Assembly: GCA_029876055.1 (NCBI GenBank)
Contig: CM056879.1
Span: 620,001-684,000, forward strand
Source of the DNA: Madurella fahalii
Lineage: Eukaryota > Ascomycota > Sordariomycetes > Sordariales
DNA length: 64,000 bases
Direction of reading: 5' to 3'
The notes beneath the pieces are model-generated. The model was given only the letters and a program-made list of their open reading frames with translations, had not been told where the DNA came from and made no database searches. A program made the translations under genes and the position numbers. Position 1 is the stretch's first letter, and each line of letters starts with the position of its first letter. Positions 23,112 through 35,329 of the stretch are shown piece after piece.

Positions 23112-24280
23112 CACCCCCTCAGATTCAACCCATCAGGAGCTTGAATCTGGACTTCTCTCTTGCAGACTGGGTATCTGTATCAGTCCTAGCTGCTGTCAAA
23201 AGGGTCAAGAAGCTGGATCCTGGATCTGCAAAACACGAACCCGGATCAGTGTGATCCGGATTAGTGCGTCTCGGATAAGTGTGATCCGATCTCTCGGAGA
23301 CCCGTTAACCCGGGTCTCCGTGGTCCAGGAAATTGGGAATAAGAAGGAAGCTCACCTCCGTTAGACAAGGAAGAAAACAAGACATCCTCAATTTTCCATC
23401 CTCAATTTTCCATCCTCAATTTACATCTGAATTTCCATCCCAAGTTTAACTCCGAACGTTCAGAGATGCTGTGCATCCGACAGCTGCTTGATGGATCTTT
23501 GGTGTAAGGGATAGTTAAGAGCCTTGGTTAACCCGTCTGTCATCATTTTGGCTGAGGGTATGTATTCCACTTTGATCTTCTTGCTTGCCACTTCTTGGCG
23601 TAACTAGTGGTTATGAATATCTACGTGCTGTAATCGGGTCTGGAGGGTAGCTACTTCAGCCGTGACAAGTCGTATAGTTTGCTAATTGTCATATTGAATC
23701 TTGATGTGGTGGTCATCCAATTTGACTGATAGTTCGGCCAGTAGTCGGCTTACAAAGAGAGATTCTTTAGCGGCTTGTGCTAAGGCTAGTAGTTCAGCCT
23801 CGGTAGTAGATGTGGTGACGGTTTCTTACTTATTAGCCCTCCAACCTATAAGCCCACTAAATAACTTTATAGCGTACGCCTGGGAGCTCTTTCGATTAAG
23901 GCTATTGTCAGCAAAGGAGGTATCGCTGGCAATAACATAGTCGTCGCCACTCCCTAATTGTAAGGCCAGTTTACGCGTATGATGTAGGTAGTAGAGGACT
24001 TAGTCTACGGCTTTGTAGTGCTTGGGCCCAGGGTTAGTATTGAATCTGACTAGCTGTGACACTACAAAAGCTATGTCGGGCCTTGTGATCATAGCGGCGT
24101 ATAGGATAGATCTAGTCTTCCGCTAGTAACTGGTAATTAACGAATACTCTGCTTTATCATTGTACGGCAACAATTCGGCTATAGCTATTGGGGTCTTAGC
24201 CATTAGATTCGTTGTAGCTAGGTTGACAATCTTATTAAAGTACAGAAGTCCTTACCAAAAGGCTTCGCTCACCGCCTTCC
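23112..24280 (-). pseudogene. Copia pol remnant: end of reverse transcriptase and RNase H
   Basis: The minus strand, read through stops, gives the end of a copia reverse transcriptase (ILYAAMITRPDIAFVVSQLV, near 24060-24130) followed by RNase H (SDTSFADNSLNRKSSQAYAI, then GLIGWRANK and TTEAELLALAQAAKES, 23700-23930). Several stops and the interrupting solo LTR at 23194-23482 show it is dead. The reverse transcriptase stops abruptly at 24280, where a gypsy LTR fragment begins. Confidence 0.8.
23194..23482 (-). repeat. Solo copia LTR, type A, with 5-bp target duplication
   Basis: Starts TGTCAAAAGGGTC and ends GCATCCGACA. It is flanked on both sides by GCTGC (23189-23193 and 23483-23487), a perfect target duplication. 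It splits the 3' internal region of the type B copia element. At 289 bp it is shorter than the few hundred bases normally needed to trigger RIP, and it looks much less mutated than the surrounding DNA. Confidence 0.88.
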
Positions 24281-24364
24281 TGTAACGAGAGCCCTCTGGG
24301 CCAGACCGGGGGAACCGGCCGAATGACGGTGGATGATGTTACTGTACTAGGGTAGATAAGAACC
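24281..24364. repeat. Gypsy LTR fragment
   Basis: Begins TGTAACGAGAGCC and matches the first third of the gypsy LTRs at 28807, 34289 and 40206 (as read on their minus strand). It ends abruptly at 24364, where a type A copia LTR begins. The remaining two thirds of this LTR copy were not found next to the other side of the copia sequence. Confidence 0.75.
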
Positions 24365-24617
24365 TGTCGGATGCACAGCACCTCTGAACGTTCGGAGTTA
24401 AATTTAGGATGTCTTGTTTTCTTCCTTGTCTAACGGAGGTGAACCTCCTTCTTATTCCCAATTTCCTGGACCACGGAGACCTGTCAACCCGGGTCTCTGA
24501 GAGATCGGATCACACTTATCCGAGTCGCACTAATCCGGATCACACTGATCCGGGTTCGTATTTTGCAGATCCAGGATCCAGCTTCCTGACCCTTTTGACA
24601 CATAACCCTTTTTAACA
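24365..24617 (-). repeat. Copia LTR, type A, 3' LTR of a minus-strand element
   Basis: Starts TGTCGGATGCACAGC and ends with a doubled terminus, CCTTTTGACA followed by CATAACCCTTTTTAACA. The minus strand shows a purine tract (TGAGGAGGTG) just before it. The matching 5' LTR is probably 44919-45198. The 5 bp on its left (GAACC) differ by one base from those right of 45198 (GCACC), a weak sign of one insertion. Confidence 0.7.
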
Positions 24618-24776
24618 CACCTCCTCAGATTCAACCCATCAAGAGCTTGAATCTGAACTTCTCTCTTACAGACTGGGTATCTGCGTCAGCCCTAGTTGCT
24701 TGATAAATCTTTAGTGCAAGGGGTAGTTAAGAGCCTTGGTCAGTCCGTCTGCCATCATCTTGGCTGAGGGCGTATA

Positions 24777-25022
24777 TGTAACGAGAGCCTCTTGACGGAA
24801 TTAGGACGACCGAGCGAATGTCCTACAATAATGTCATGTTACCTGGTAGATAAGAACTCTGCGTTGCAGCTACATACGCAGGGGAACTTCTGATCCGTAA
24901 GGATCAGTCTCTGTCAATAGAAGGAGGCTGTTCGTGAAGACTTCTACCCATAATCGTTAACTTATCGGTACTGGTATATCGTGTCCCAACTCCCTCAACG
25001 TACCTGTGAACAACTCGTTACA
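24777..25022 (+). repeat. Gypsy 5' LTR of a plus-strand element
   Basis: Begins TGTAACGAGAGCCTC and ends CTCGTTACA. It is closest to the LTR at 41197-41431 read on the opposite strand. It is followed 32 bp later by a gag start (25055), which marks it as a 5' LTR. Confidence 0.75.
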
Positions 25023-27147
25023 ATTCTGATCCTTCTCGTTCTACCGTTGACCGAGATGGCGCATACGATGAGCACCCCTACAACCCCTGGATCCGGAGAA
25101 GATAGCCAAGGAAACGGGCGGCAATCCCCTATTTACCCTATGACACTGTATCGATCTGAGTCACCTACAGTAACTAGTCGACCGCCTATACTCTCTTATA
25201 CCTTGTCGGACCCTCAGGTTTCGCCTTCGAAACGCTATAAAAACCTATTAGAATCGCTCCGTTCTCAGATCTGGTAACTCGAGGAAGTGAAACAGTTATG
25301 AGAGCGAGAAGAACGGCTGCTCTATAAGTTGGATATATTACCTAGCGGCTCCCACCCGAAAAGAAGACGATACCGGTCCTCCTCTGAGGAATCTAGTGAC
25401 TAGGAGTACGTTAGAGCGATCAAAGTAAAGAACCTTATCCAGCTTCCTAATAATATCCCCTACCGACGCCGCCTAGAATAGCTCTAAGATTTATACCGAG
25501 TATTCCTAGGGGACCCAAAGTAGTTCAAGACCGATACGAATCAGATCCTTTTTACCCTAGACTAGATAGAAGAGAAGCCTTGTAACCGATGGTATAGTTA
25601 CTGCATAATCTCTCGATAACTAAGCGATAAGCTGTCGAAAAGAACTAGAATGCCTTTAAGGAATGGATATTAAATTGTATTCGAGACCTTGCTGATTCTG
25701 AGACTACAGTTACTAAGTAGCTTAACGATACTAAATAGCGAGAGAACTAGTCTCCCTTAGATTTCTATTAATATCTAGATCCCTTAAAGCCTAGTTTCTA
25801 TAGTAAGATAATAAGAGCTATACTCGGACGTTTTATACTAAACTTTTATCTTCGATTATCAACTATATCGACCTATATATCTATAATAAACTAGAGACTT
25901 GGGAAGAAATAGTTAAGCTAGCTACCTAGATTTAGCTAGAATTCCAGTACTAAAGACGTCAGGAATCTCTCTAGCGCTTATCCTGTTATGCTCTTTATTT
26001 ATCTTCGAATTAGCAACTATTATCCCGCTCTCGAAGAGGGTTGTCTTATCGAAATCGTTAGCATAACCTCTACTTTCCGACGCTATATACTAAATCTAAC
26101 GACTATTCTATAGCGCCCTCCTTGTACTCCGACTAGTTGAATCCAATGGATAGTCATAGAAATCTATTAACCTGCTTTATCTACAGCAGTAATACCTATT
26201 TCGCTAATAATTGCCCCTAGAAGGGTATATCGGTTAGTAGGGTTACCCGGTTCCCGACTAGGGGATTCCGCGGAAATCGCTGGGGAAACGGCAGATACCG
26301 GTAGGCGTGAACTCCGGTTATACTGGTACTTCAGAAATAGGAATTCCTACCGAAACCTGTATATATACTATCGGAACTCTACTAGGTCATTCCCTTAAAC
26401 CTGTTACAGTTGATCTAGATACCGGAGCCGAAATTGATATAGTCAGTATAGAATTCATAAAGCGGAATAACCTCCGATAGGTCAGTATAGAATCGCCCTA
26501 TATCCAGTATCTAGATTTCTATATTACCGAGGTTTTCAGTATTTATAAGGTCCCTCTAGGATTAACGGACTACCAAGGGGTTACTAAGAAGATATCTATA
26601 CTCTATACTGCTGTCAATTACTCTATTATTATAGACGATTCCCCTGTCCTCCTAGGAATAACAAGTCTAACTTCATTTAAGATTTTACTTTTCCCCTACG
26701 ACTATATATAGTAGTTTATAATAGAAATGAATAAGATTCGTATAGAAAGCTCTAAGAAATTTAAGAAGATGTACCAGAGAGAAGTAAAAGTCTATTCCCT
26801 TATCTAATACCTAGATATGCCAGAGGCACTCTTCCTAGAGGAAGAGGAAGAAGAGAAAACCTCTCGAAAACTAGATAAAATCCCCCCTGAGATTACAGAT
26901 TTTGTAGATGTTATAAACCCTAATAGTATAAGCATTTTATCTTCTTATAAGAATACTAATCACGCTATTAACCTACTCCCTAATACAATACTCCCTATTA
27001 GACCAATTTACCTCTTATTACAAAAGGAGCTTGCGATTCTTAGGGAATATTTAGAGGAAAATCTAGTGAAAGGTCAGATTCGCTTGTCCCAGAGCTCTGT
27101 AGTAAGCTCTATTCTTTTCGTACCTAAAAAGGATAGTACTCTACGCC

Positions 27148-27871
27148 TGTGAGGACCGGCTGAGCGGGGCCAGCGTGAGGCGCGGTCCGGAAGCCTCGGA
27201 GCCGCAGCGTAAGCGAGCCTCAGAAGAAACAACGGCACTAAGCTGGAATGGCATAAATAGCGCGTCAGATTGTGAGGACCGGCTGGGTAAGGTCGGCGTG
27301 GGCGCAGGACGGAAGCCCCGAAGCCGCAGCGCCGGCGGGGTCGCAAAAGCAACAACAACGCTAGGCCAGAAGGGCGAGGATATTGCGTCAGAGGAGCGTC
27401 GAAGGAGCGTACAAGCAAGGTCGATGACGAGGCAGCGAGCGGGGTAAGTGAGCCCAGACGCTGTCATCGTAGAGCATAAAGAGGGGGGTGGAAGACAGGA
27501 CTTAGGAGAGAGACAGAGTTCAATGAGACCACCATCCTACCCCTAACGAGCACTCTGCTCCTACGTTGCGCGTGCACTGCTCGTACCCAGGTACTCTGGT
27601 CCTACTACCCTTGGGTCCTTGACCCTCACACAGATGAGCGTCGAAGGAGCGCACCAGCAAGGAGGACGACAAAGCAGCAGAGCGGGGAAGTAAGCCCTAG
27701 CGATACTGTCACGGGCATAAGAAGGAGGGCGGGAGACAGAGCTTAGGAGAGAGGCAAAGTTCAATGAGACCACCACTCGACCCTTAACGAGCACTCTGCT
27801 CTTACGTTGCGCGTGCACTGCTTGTACCCAGACACTCTGGTCTTACTACCCTTAGATCCTTGATCCTCACA
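27148..27871. repeat. Outer solo LTR (TGTGAGGACC family) interrupted by a second copy
   Basis: Starts TGTGAGGACCGGC and ends GATCCTCACA, with a perfect duplication ACGCC on both sides (27143-27147 and 27872-27876) inside the gypsy reverse transcriptase sequence. Removing the inner copy and one duplication leaves about 359 bp, the same length as the solo copy at 39495. The sequence is GC-rich and not RIP-like. Confidence 0.92.
27271..27630. repeat. Inner solo LTR nested in the outer solo LTR
   Basis: A second copy of the same LTR family, starting TGTGAGGACCGGC and ending GACCCTCACA, sits inside the first and is flanked by CAGAT on both sides (27266-27270 and 27631-27635). It is a diverged subtype (the parts at 27280-27380 differ clearly). 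This gives a dated order: gypsy element, then outer LTR, then inner LTR. Confidence 0.92.
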
Positions 27872-28806
27872 ACGCCTTTATATAGACTACCGTAACCTCA
27901 ACCGCATTATAGTTAAGAATCGTTACCTACTACCCTTAATTTCGGAAATTCTAGATCGAGCCTCTAGAGTAAAATTCTTCTCTAAGCTCGACCTTAAAGA
28001 CGTATACTACAGGATTCACATCCGAGAAGGAGACGAATAGAAGACTATACTCCGAATTCGATACGGATTATTTGAGTATCTTATTATACCTTTTGGCCTG
28101 ATAAATGCTCCAGTAACCTTCTAGAGCTATATCTATACGGTATTAGGAGGACTTCTAGATAACTGTTATATATGTTATTTGGATAATATCTTGATCTTCT
28201 CCTCTAACCGGGATACCTATACGACCTACCTCTAACGTATCCTAGAACGGTTACGAGAGGTGCAATTATATTGCAACTCTAGTAAGTATTCTCTTTACTA
28301 GAATAAAGTTCATTTCCTCGGCTATATCCTCGATTATAAGGGCATTACTATAGATTTATTACGAATTCAAACAATTCAGGAGTAACCAGAACCCCAATTA
28401 TTTTATAACATTTAAGTCTTTTTAGGATTTTGCAACTTCTATCGCTATTTTATTCGCGATTATACCAAAATCGCTTTACCTTTAACCAACCTGCTAAGAG
28501 GCCTATAAAAGGGATAGAAACTAGGAGACATTTAATTATAAGGCGATAAGTATATAGCTTTTACTCGACTTAAGAATACCTTTAGCAAGGCACTAGTCCT
28601 ATACTACTTTAATCCCGATCTCCCTATTATTATCGAGACTGATGCCTCTAACTTCGTAATAGGAGCCATCTTATATCAGGTACCGAAAGGTAGCCAAAAA
28701 TATCTAGTTGCATTCTAGTCAGCCAAGTTCTCTAGATACCCCAAGGACTATAGTATATCGGATAAAGAAATGATAGCTATTATAGAGACCTTTAAGTATT
28801 AGAGGC

Positions 28807-29065
28807 TGTAAAAGGAGGTTGTTCTGGGAACACGTTGAGGGAGATAGACTACGATGTCTCAGTACCGAAAAGGGTTTGATCAGTGGACGATAGCTTCACA
28901 AACAGCCTCCTATTATCATTGACTACACAGAGACTAATTCTTACGGATCAGAAGTTCTCTACGTAAGAGGGTTTCCCACAGGGTTCTTATCTACCCTAGT
29001 ACAGTGACATCATCTACCGTCATTCAGCCAGTTCCCCCGGTCTAGCCCAGAGGGCTCTCGTTACA
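28807..29065 (-). repeat. Gypsy LTR (3' LTR of a truncated minus-strand element)
   Basis: Starts TGTAAAAGGAGGTTGTTC and ends CTCTCGTTACA. To its right the minus strand has a purine tract (AGAGGGGAGGATAA, 29067-29082) immediately before the LTR, as at 34540, so it is the 3' LTR of a minus-strand element. Its orientation is opposite to the 5' LTR at 24777. Confidence 0.8.
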
Positions 29066-29755
29066 ATTTATCCTCCCCTCTATAGAACCTGTCCTCAGGT
29101 TCATATTATTTGAACTCAGGGAAGGGTAGTAGTTAGGATGATATCGGGTAGGTATCGAATACTGTTCGAACCACATAAAGTTGGATAAGGATTGAAGTGC
29201 TATACCTTATAGGGCTCCTTTACCCCGGAGATTGCATAGTGAGAAAGAATTGTGACTTTAGTGAGGGATAACAAGTTTTTGTATTCGAGGGGTTTTCGGT
29301 AAAATTTCGGTTGCTGCCCGGGTTTGGTGGGGTGCGGCTCTATAGTACCGGTGCTCCACTCTTCCGGCTCCGGTACGCGTTCCGAATTGTCGCTAAATTG
29401 CCCGGATTTCCGTCCGATTTCAAGTATCATTCTTTTCGTAGAACTTGAATAGTATATACGCTCTTGCAATTATATAGCTTGTATACAACTACAAATTATA
29501 TACGTATATTAACCCTTTTCACTCGGGTATAAATATCCCTCTCCTCTCCTACCTTTTCTAAAACTTTTCTTCTTCAGGCCCTCTTTTATACGTTATTTCG
29601 CTCGCTTTTCGCTCTACTCCTATATATAGCTCGTTGCCTGTTCTCGTCTCTCTCTCCCTCTCTCTCTCTCTTCCTTTCTCTCTTTCTCTCATTATCGTTT
29701 TAGCCACTTTTCCGTTACAATAGACGCTTTCGCCGCCTCCGCCGCCGAGGTCACG
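29066..29755 (-). mobile_element. 3' non-coding region of a gypsy element, with CT microsatellite
   Basis: Collinear with 34540-35250: purine tract, a stretch ending in a TATAAAT-like segment (29528-29536), then a CT-rich microsatellite (about 29641-29695), then GCCGCCTCCGCCGCCGAGG (29733-29751). After that the two copies diverge, so this copy is truncated and its pol part is absent. Confidence 0.75.
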
Positions 29756-29759
29756 CTGT

Positions 29760-32700
29760 ATATGAAATGCATTTACTCTGCGCTTAAAAACACTAACCCT
29801 CGTTCCAGTAAGGTCCTTACGATTGACTGTTCTTTTGTTGATTAAGTAAGGCACACAGTAGATGATAGAAAAGAAGGAAGGTGGAGAAAAGACTTCAAAG
29901 TGCTTGATTGTTAATTCTATCTAAGTGAGAGAAAGCCGTAGTTATTATAGATTTGATCTTGTCGGCTGTTTCGGCCTTCGAGATAATTGGAAAGGGGGCT
30001 TATTGTAGATCACCTGCTTACTGTAGAGCTAATTTTGAAGATCTCCTTGAATACGAGATTCCTTCGCTCCACAGGTGAGATTATAGTGCGTTTAGAGATG
30101 CTGGACCCTGTTCTGGGTGCCAGTGCCCTATTTCGGGTGCCAACGCCCTATCCCGAGTGCCAGAGCCCTGTTCTGGGCGTTATGGCCTTGTTCTGGGCGT
30201 TGTGGCCTTATTCCGGGTGCCGGAGTTCTGTTCCAGATGCCGAAGCTCTGTTCCAAACGTTGTGGCCCTATCCTAGGTACCGTACTCTTGACCTAGGTGC
30301 TGTATTATCCCCAATATTTTTCCGATCGGCAGGTCCTATTTGGCTCTTGCCGCTACAAAGAGCTGCGTCTTCCTCTTTTATAATAGCACGATCTTCCTAT
30401 CGAACCATATAACCGTCTTTCTTAGCTATGAGGCTATACCGATATAGTACTCGAGATTGTCTAAGTTCTATAGGAACTTCAGCTTTTTGAATGCAGCGAT
30501 ACAGTCGTCAATTTTGGTAATGCCTTTGCCGTTAACGACGTATCCGAGCAGTTGGACGGCGGGGTATACCGCGAAAGACTTCTCGGCTGAGATGTAAAGC
30601 CTAGCTTTATCAAGTAATTCACAGACGATAGCTAAATGCTCGAGGTGCTCCTCCTTAGTTTTGCTAAATACAATTATATCGTTAATATAAGCCTTAACGA
30701 AGTGCTTATATAACTCAAACAGCCTATCTATCTATCGTTGCCCAAAGGTAGACGAGTTCTTAAAGCCTATAAGCACAATGTTAGATCTTTCGAGCCCTCA
30801 GAGACTTATAATAACCATTCGGTTATAGTACTTGGTTACAACAGGGAGCTGATAGAAGAAGCTGGTAGCGTCGAATACGGTAAAGAATTTATTGCCTTGA
30901 ATAGCAGTTATTATATCATCCTGGTCGGGAAGAGGGTAGATATCTAGAATCGCCTACACGTTCAAAGGACGTAGGTCGACGACTATACAGTTCTTTATTT
31001 TACCTGTAACCTCCCTCTTGACGATAAAAGCCAGGTAGGCGATAGCTGCAGGGCCATATATAAAGTCGAGTTTGCCTGCTATACGCATTACATCGAACTT
31101 AGTATCGAGAAATTCGCTATCCTTGCGTTCTAATAGGTAAGCTCTGATGGGCCTTACCTTATTCTGCTATCCTTCAATAAGCTCGATCCTCATCTTCTAG
31201 TCCTCCGGTATTGGTACAATCCTACAGTAGCAGTATAGGTTATACTTATCTAGAAGTACCTTTACCTTTTCCACTAGCTAGAAGTCCTTATTATAGATAC
31301 TAATACCTACTACGGATTTTATAACGGGCATATCATCAAATTTCTCGATATCGTAGGATGGTATATAATATTCGGACTTCTATAGTAGATGCGAATCTTT
31401 ATCTGAAGATAGCTCCGTTATATTATAAGCCTCATCTCGGGGTACTCTTATCTTTGCGAGTTCCTCGTCATCTACTCCGACGTAGAGTTCAGTCCAGTTA
31501 TAGAGCACTTCTTTCTATTCGATAGCGATCGGCTTATCGTCTCTATCGTTGAGCTCTACGATACGTCCAAGCTTCTGCCCTTTCCTGATCTTCAGTGGCT
31601 TGTCGGACTTATTGTATACTATAAAGGCCTTTATTGTTTTCTAGTCGACTTTAGCGTCTACGACGTTAAGGTATTCAGATATAAAGTATATCACTAGTAC
31701 ATCGGAGTCTATCGGGCTGGTATATCTATTATTGGCCTTGAGTGGCCTAGGAAGGTCGCTCTAATATGCCTAGTAGATACCTGACTGTCCTAGTATAATC
31801 GTTACCATTTATACTGCTACAACTCGCCGAGTAACTCCTTGTAGGGTTCTTTTGATAATTTCACCTTCGACTTTTATATTAAATGCCGATCGAAATAAAT
31901 AAATTCCGCTAACGAAGTCGATATAAACGCTATATTTGACTATAAAGTTGGTACCGATCAACATCTTAGGTCCTAATCCCTCAATTACGTCTATATAAAC
32001 TTAGAAATACCTATTGACAGGTACTCTGTTAACCTTGCTAGAGATATAGAAGTCGAATTCTACTTGGATATCGATTTAGGTATATAAACTAACTCCCTTA
32101 ATATAATGCGGCTCGACTTTTATTTATCGAGGGTTCTTTGCCTACTATACAATCTATTCTTGGTCCACCAGGTTTATAGAACTCCCGGTATCGAAATAAA
32201 CGTTAGTTGGCTCGTTTCTAGAGTTGGAAGTAATGCCGATTCTCAAGTAGGATGTTTTAGTCGGTGCCTTAGTGTACGTCGTAATATAAGAGTTGGCTTC
32301 GATAACCTATCCCTCGTTGAACATAAGGTAAGTATCCTCTGTCTTATTATCCTCGGCTTTACTAGTGTTATCAGCTTTAACGTTCCTAGCTTCGAGCTCT
32401 ATACTAGTACCGTTTATTTCGGACCTTAGCGGCAGCATCTTAGGTTTCTTCGTCTCGGGTTCTAGGCACGATACTTTCGGCTGTTCCTTCTAGCTTTGCT
32501 GTCGCTAGTTAGGACAGTTTGAGCATCGGGAATATGGATTATATAGCTTGCTTTTATCTAGGTAGAAGGCTTCTTCGTTGCTGTTATAGACTTCCTCATC
32601 TATGTCTTCCAGTAGGAGGTATCCTGTTCTTCAAGCTATTGGGCTTCGTTGTCGGCTACTTTATCACTACTGATAACGCAGGTTTCGTTGATGTAAGTAT

Positions 32701-34288
32701 ATATACCGTCTAGATTACTTCGTCTCTTAGTGAAGTAGCGTTTTCTCTAGAAGGTTTATTTTCGCCCTCGGCCATACCTGTAGTCTCAGTCCTCTCGGGA
32801 ATCGTCGAATCTGCTGCACTGGTTACTACAGCTGACCCAGGATCCGCCTCTTCTAATAGAGGATCCTCTATTCCGCTAATTGCTCGAGCTAGGTTAGTTT
32901 CAGCTTTACTCCCCTCTTAGGAACTAGTAGTCGTTCTAACCGAAACATCGACTGAAGTTTCTATAGTTTCTCTATAGTCAACGGTTATACTACTCGTTAT
33001 TTGACCTCCAATATACTTCCTCGTCTAATAGTTCGCAGGGGTTTGTTTTCTCCTCTTCGATATCCGCGTTATATCCTACGCAAGTAGCGGTCTTCTTAGC
33101 TCTCAGAGCATTATAGTACGCTACTCTACACTTTTTAACGTAGTTCAGGTACTCTGTAAAGCTCGTACCTTCCTTAGGTAGTTAGCACAGCTAACGAAGT
33201 TCGGGGTATAACTTACTATATAGTCGTATATATAGCTAGAGCGGTATACTATCTCCCTAGACATATATATATCAGAAGAGTTCTATAGTAAACTTCCTAA
33301 TAGGTACATCGTCAAGGTTATCGGATACCGTATAACTATATTCGGATATCCAACGTTCTATATCCTAAGGCTTAATACCAAACTTAGCTTAGATCTTATC
33401 GGTCTAGCTAATAACTTCGATACGAAGTAAAGCTTTTAGTGATAGTAAGCTCTTCTTAATACCACTACATTACCTTACCTCATAGAAGTTGGTATATTCT
33501 CTTACGAAGTACATCCGAGTTAGCGTAACTGACGTTAGTATAATTATACACTACGTCGATCCATAGATTAACATCTCGGTAACAGAGCTACTTTCCATTA
33601 TCGATATAAAAGAGATTGCCCTCGCTATACTTTTTAGGGTCCGCGTCGATCTATAAGAGACCGACATCGGTAATCTTCTAGTTTAACTATATAGATCGGG
33701 TACCTAAGGTTAGAGTATAGCTGGAGCTATTGGAAGTGACAGGCCCTACATCTCGGAGTCTGTTAGTAAGGAGTCTTATAACGATTTCGATAATCCTTCA
33801 GTTAAGCTCATCGTTATCGATAGCTAGGGCCGAAGTTCTCAGCTCCCCTAAATCCTATAGGACTGTAATTATTAACGACAAGTGTATCCGTCTTAGCGGG
33901 ATTTCCATCGTCGTCGACAGGGTTCTGGATCCGCTGATCAGAGGTCGCCCTCGTATTCGCCCAGTAGGAACTCGCTAAGTATTTGCCTTGACATTATTCC
34001 TATAAGCGGCGACGCTTTAGGATCCGATATAATTGCTAATAGAAAGGTTTGGAATGCTAGAGATACTCTTCGAATAAGGTTTTCTGGCGGCGATACCGTT
34101 CTTAGTATAGCTGATGTTTTGTCTCTAGAAGAGCCTTCCTAATTTAGCTCGGTTCAGTAGATCCGCTTATAATGACTTGCTGATCGTAATAATTATATTA
34201 TTCTCGTCGGTAGTAGTATATTGTATTGTACTAAGAAAGCTGTTCTTAGCGTTTTCGGGGTCAATGCTACTCTCCTCGAGTACGTAGT
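29760..34288 (-). pseudogene. Second gypsy element (different clade), gag-pol remnant, minus strand
   Basis: The minus strand, read through stops, gives part of gag (about 33000-34288), a protease with FDTGSSINLVDQ at about 32165-32205, and a reverse transcriptase at about 30480-31300 (FVKAYINDIIVFSKTKEEHL). The catalytic YxDD is YIND at 30678-30689, with the first Asp changed to Asn. The first part of its gag lies at 40457-41196, separated by the inserted gypsy element 34289-40456. Its own LTRs could not be recognised. Confidence 0.75.
30101..30300. repeat. Degenerate 20-bp tandem repeat, 10 units
   Basis: Ten consecutive 20-bp units with consensus close to CRGNGCCCTRTTCYGGGTGC, aligned exactly every 20 bases from 30101 to 30300. 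Units differ at several positions, many by C/T or G/A changes. The unit length is not a multiple of three, so it is unlikely to be coding, although one 141-codon frame (29987-30412) runs through it. Confidence 0.85.
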
Positions 34289-34539
34289 TGTAAAGGGGTT
34301 GTTCTAGGAACACGTTGAGGGAGATGGACCACAATGTCTTGATACCGAAAAGACCTGGACCAGCGGGCGATATCTTGGTGAACAGCCTCCTATCAATTAT
34401 ACAGAGACTGATCCTTGCGGATCAGAAGTGCCCCGCGTAAGAGAGTTCCCTTACGGGGTTCTTATCTATCCTATATCGTGACATCATCCAGCATCATTCG
34501 GCGGGTCCTCCTGACCTTCGTCTGGAGACTCTCGTTACA
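34289..34539 (-). repeat. 3' LTR of the full-length gypsy element
   Basis: 251 bp, TGTAAAGGGG..CTCGTTACA, followed on the right by the purine tract (minus strand AGAGGGGAGGATAA). It is almost identical to the 5' LTR at 40206-40456, the differences being mostly C/T and G/A. Confidence 0.9.
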
Positions 34540-35329
34540 AATTATCCTCCCCTCTATAGAACCTGTCTTCAGGTTCCTTACTACTAAGGATCGTCTGAAC
34601 TTAGGGGGTAAGACTTGGGATGACATCGGGTGGATATTAGGTATACGTCGAGTGCTATTCGTAGCCGCGTAAATGGATAAATGTCGAACCGGTAGACCTT
34701 ACAGTCCATCCGCTCCAACGAACTGTATAGTAGGAAAGGAGAAACGATAGTTTGGGGTAAGGAATAAGTCATCTTATAGTCGGGAGGTTTTCGGGAAAAG
34801 TTCGGCCGGTTATCGGGCCGTAGTAGGATTCACGGCTCCGAGGTCCCACTTTCCCGGTTCAGGCCTGAGATCCGAATCACAGCCGAATCGTCCGGATTTC
34901 CATCCGAACTCACACGTTGTCCTCGCAACTTCAAAACGCATGAAGATTATGCGACTACTCAATCGCAAGGCTTGTACACAGTTGCAAATTTGCAGACGTG
35001 CATTGGCCGTTTCTCCTCGGGTATAAATACCCCTCTCCTCTCCCACCTTTTCCAAAACTTTTCTTCTTCAGGCTCTCTTCCACACGTTATTTCACTCGCT
35101 TTTCGCTCTACTCCTACACATAGCTCGCTACCCGTCCTCGCCTCTCTCTCCCTCTCTCTCTCTCTTCCTCTCTCTCTCTCTCTCTCTTCTCGTCATCGCT
35201 TCAGCCACTTTTCCATCGCAATAGACACTTTCGCCGCCTCCGCCGCCGAGGTTAACCCATCAGTGCTTCAAAGGGACTCATCTTAATTGTAGAATTGACA
35301 GCACTATTGACAACAAATTCTGCTTCTAG

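Larger units (their letters stand above)
25023..28806 (+). pseudogene. Gypsy gag-pol remnant, plus strand, truncated in RNase H
   Basis: Reads gag (start MAHTMSTPTTPG at 25055), then a protease with its active site LDTGAEIDIVS at 26415-26447, then reverse transcriptase from 26817 (EYLEENLVKGQIRLSQSSVV) to about 28450, then RNase H ending near 28800 (KDYSISDKEMIAIIETFK). The catalytic YLDD of the reverse transcriptase has become YLDN at 28176-28187 through GAT to AAT. Many codons are TAG or TAA stops. The reverse transcriptase gene is split by nested solo LTRs at 27148-27871. The integrase is missing; the reading ends where an LTR begins at 28807. Confidence 0.85.

Noticed and set aside
27175..27467. 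Open frames of 90-114 codons in the TGTGAGGACC LTRs
   Set aside because: They lie in GC-rich LTR sequence present as solo copies, appear on both strands and have no motif.
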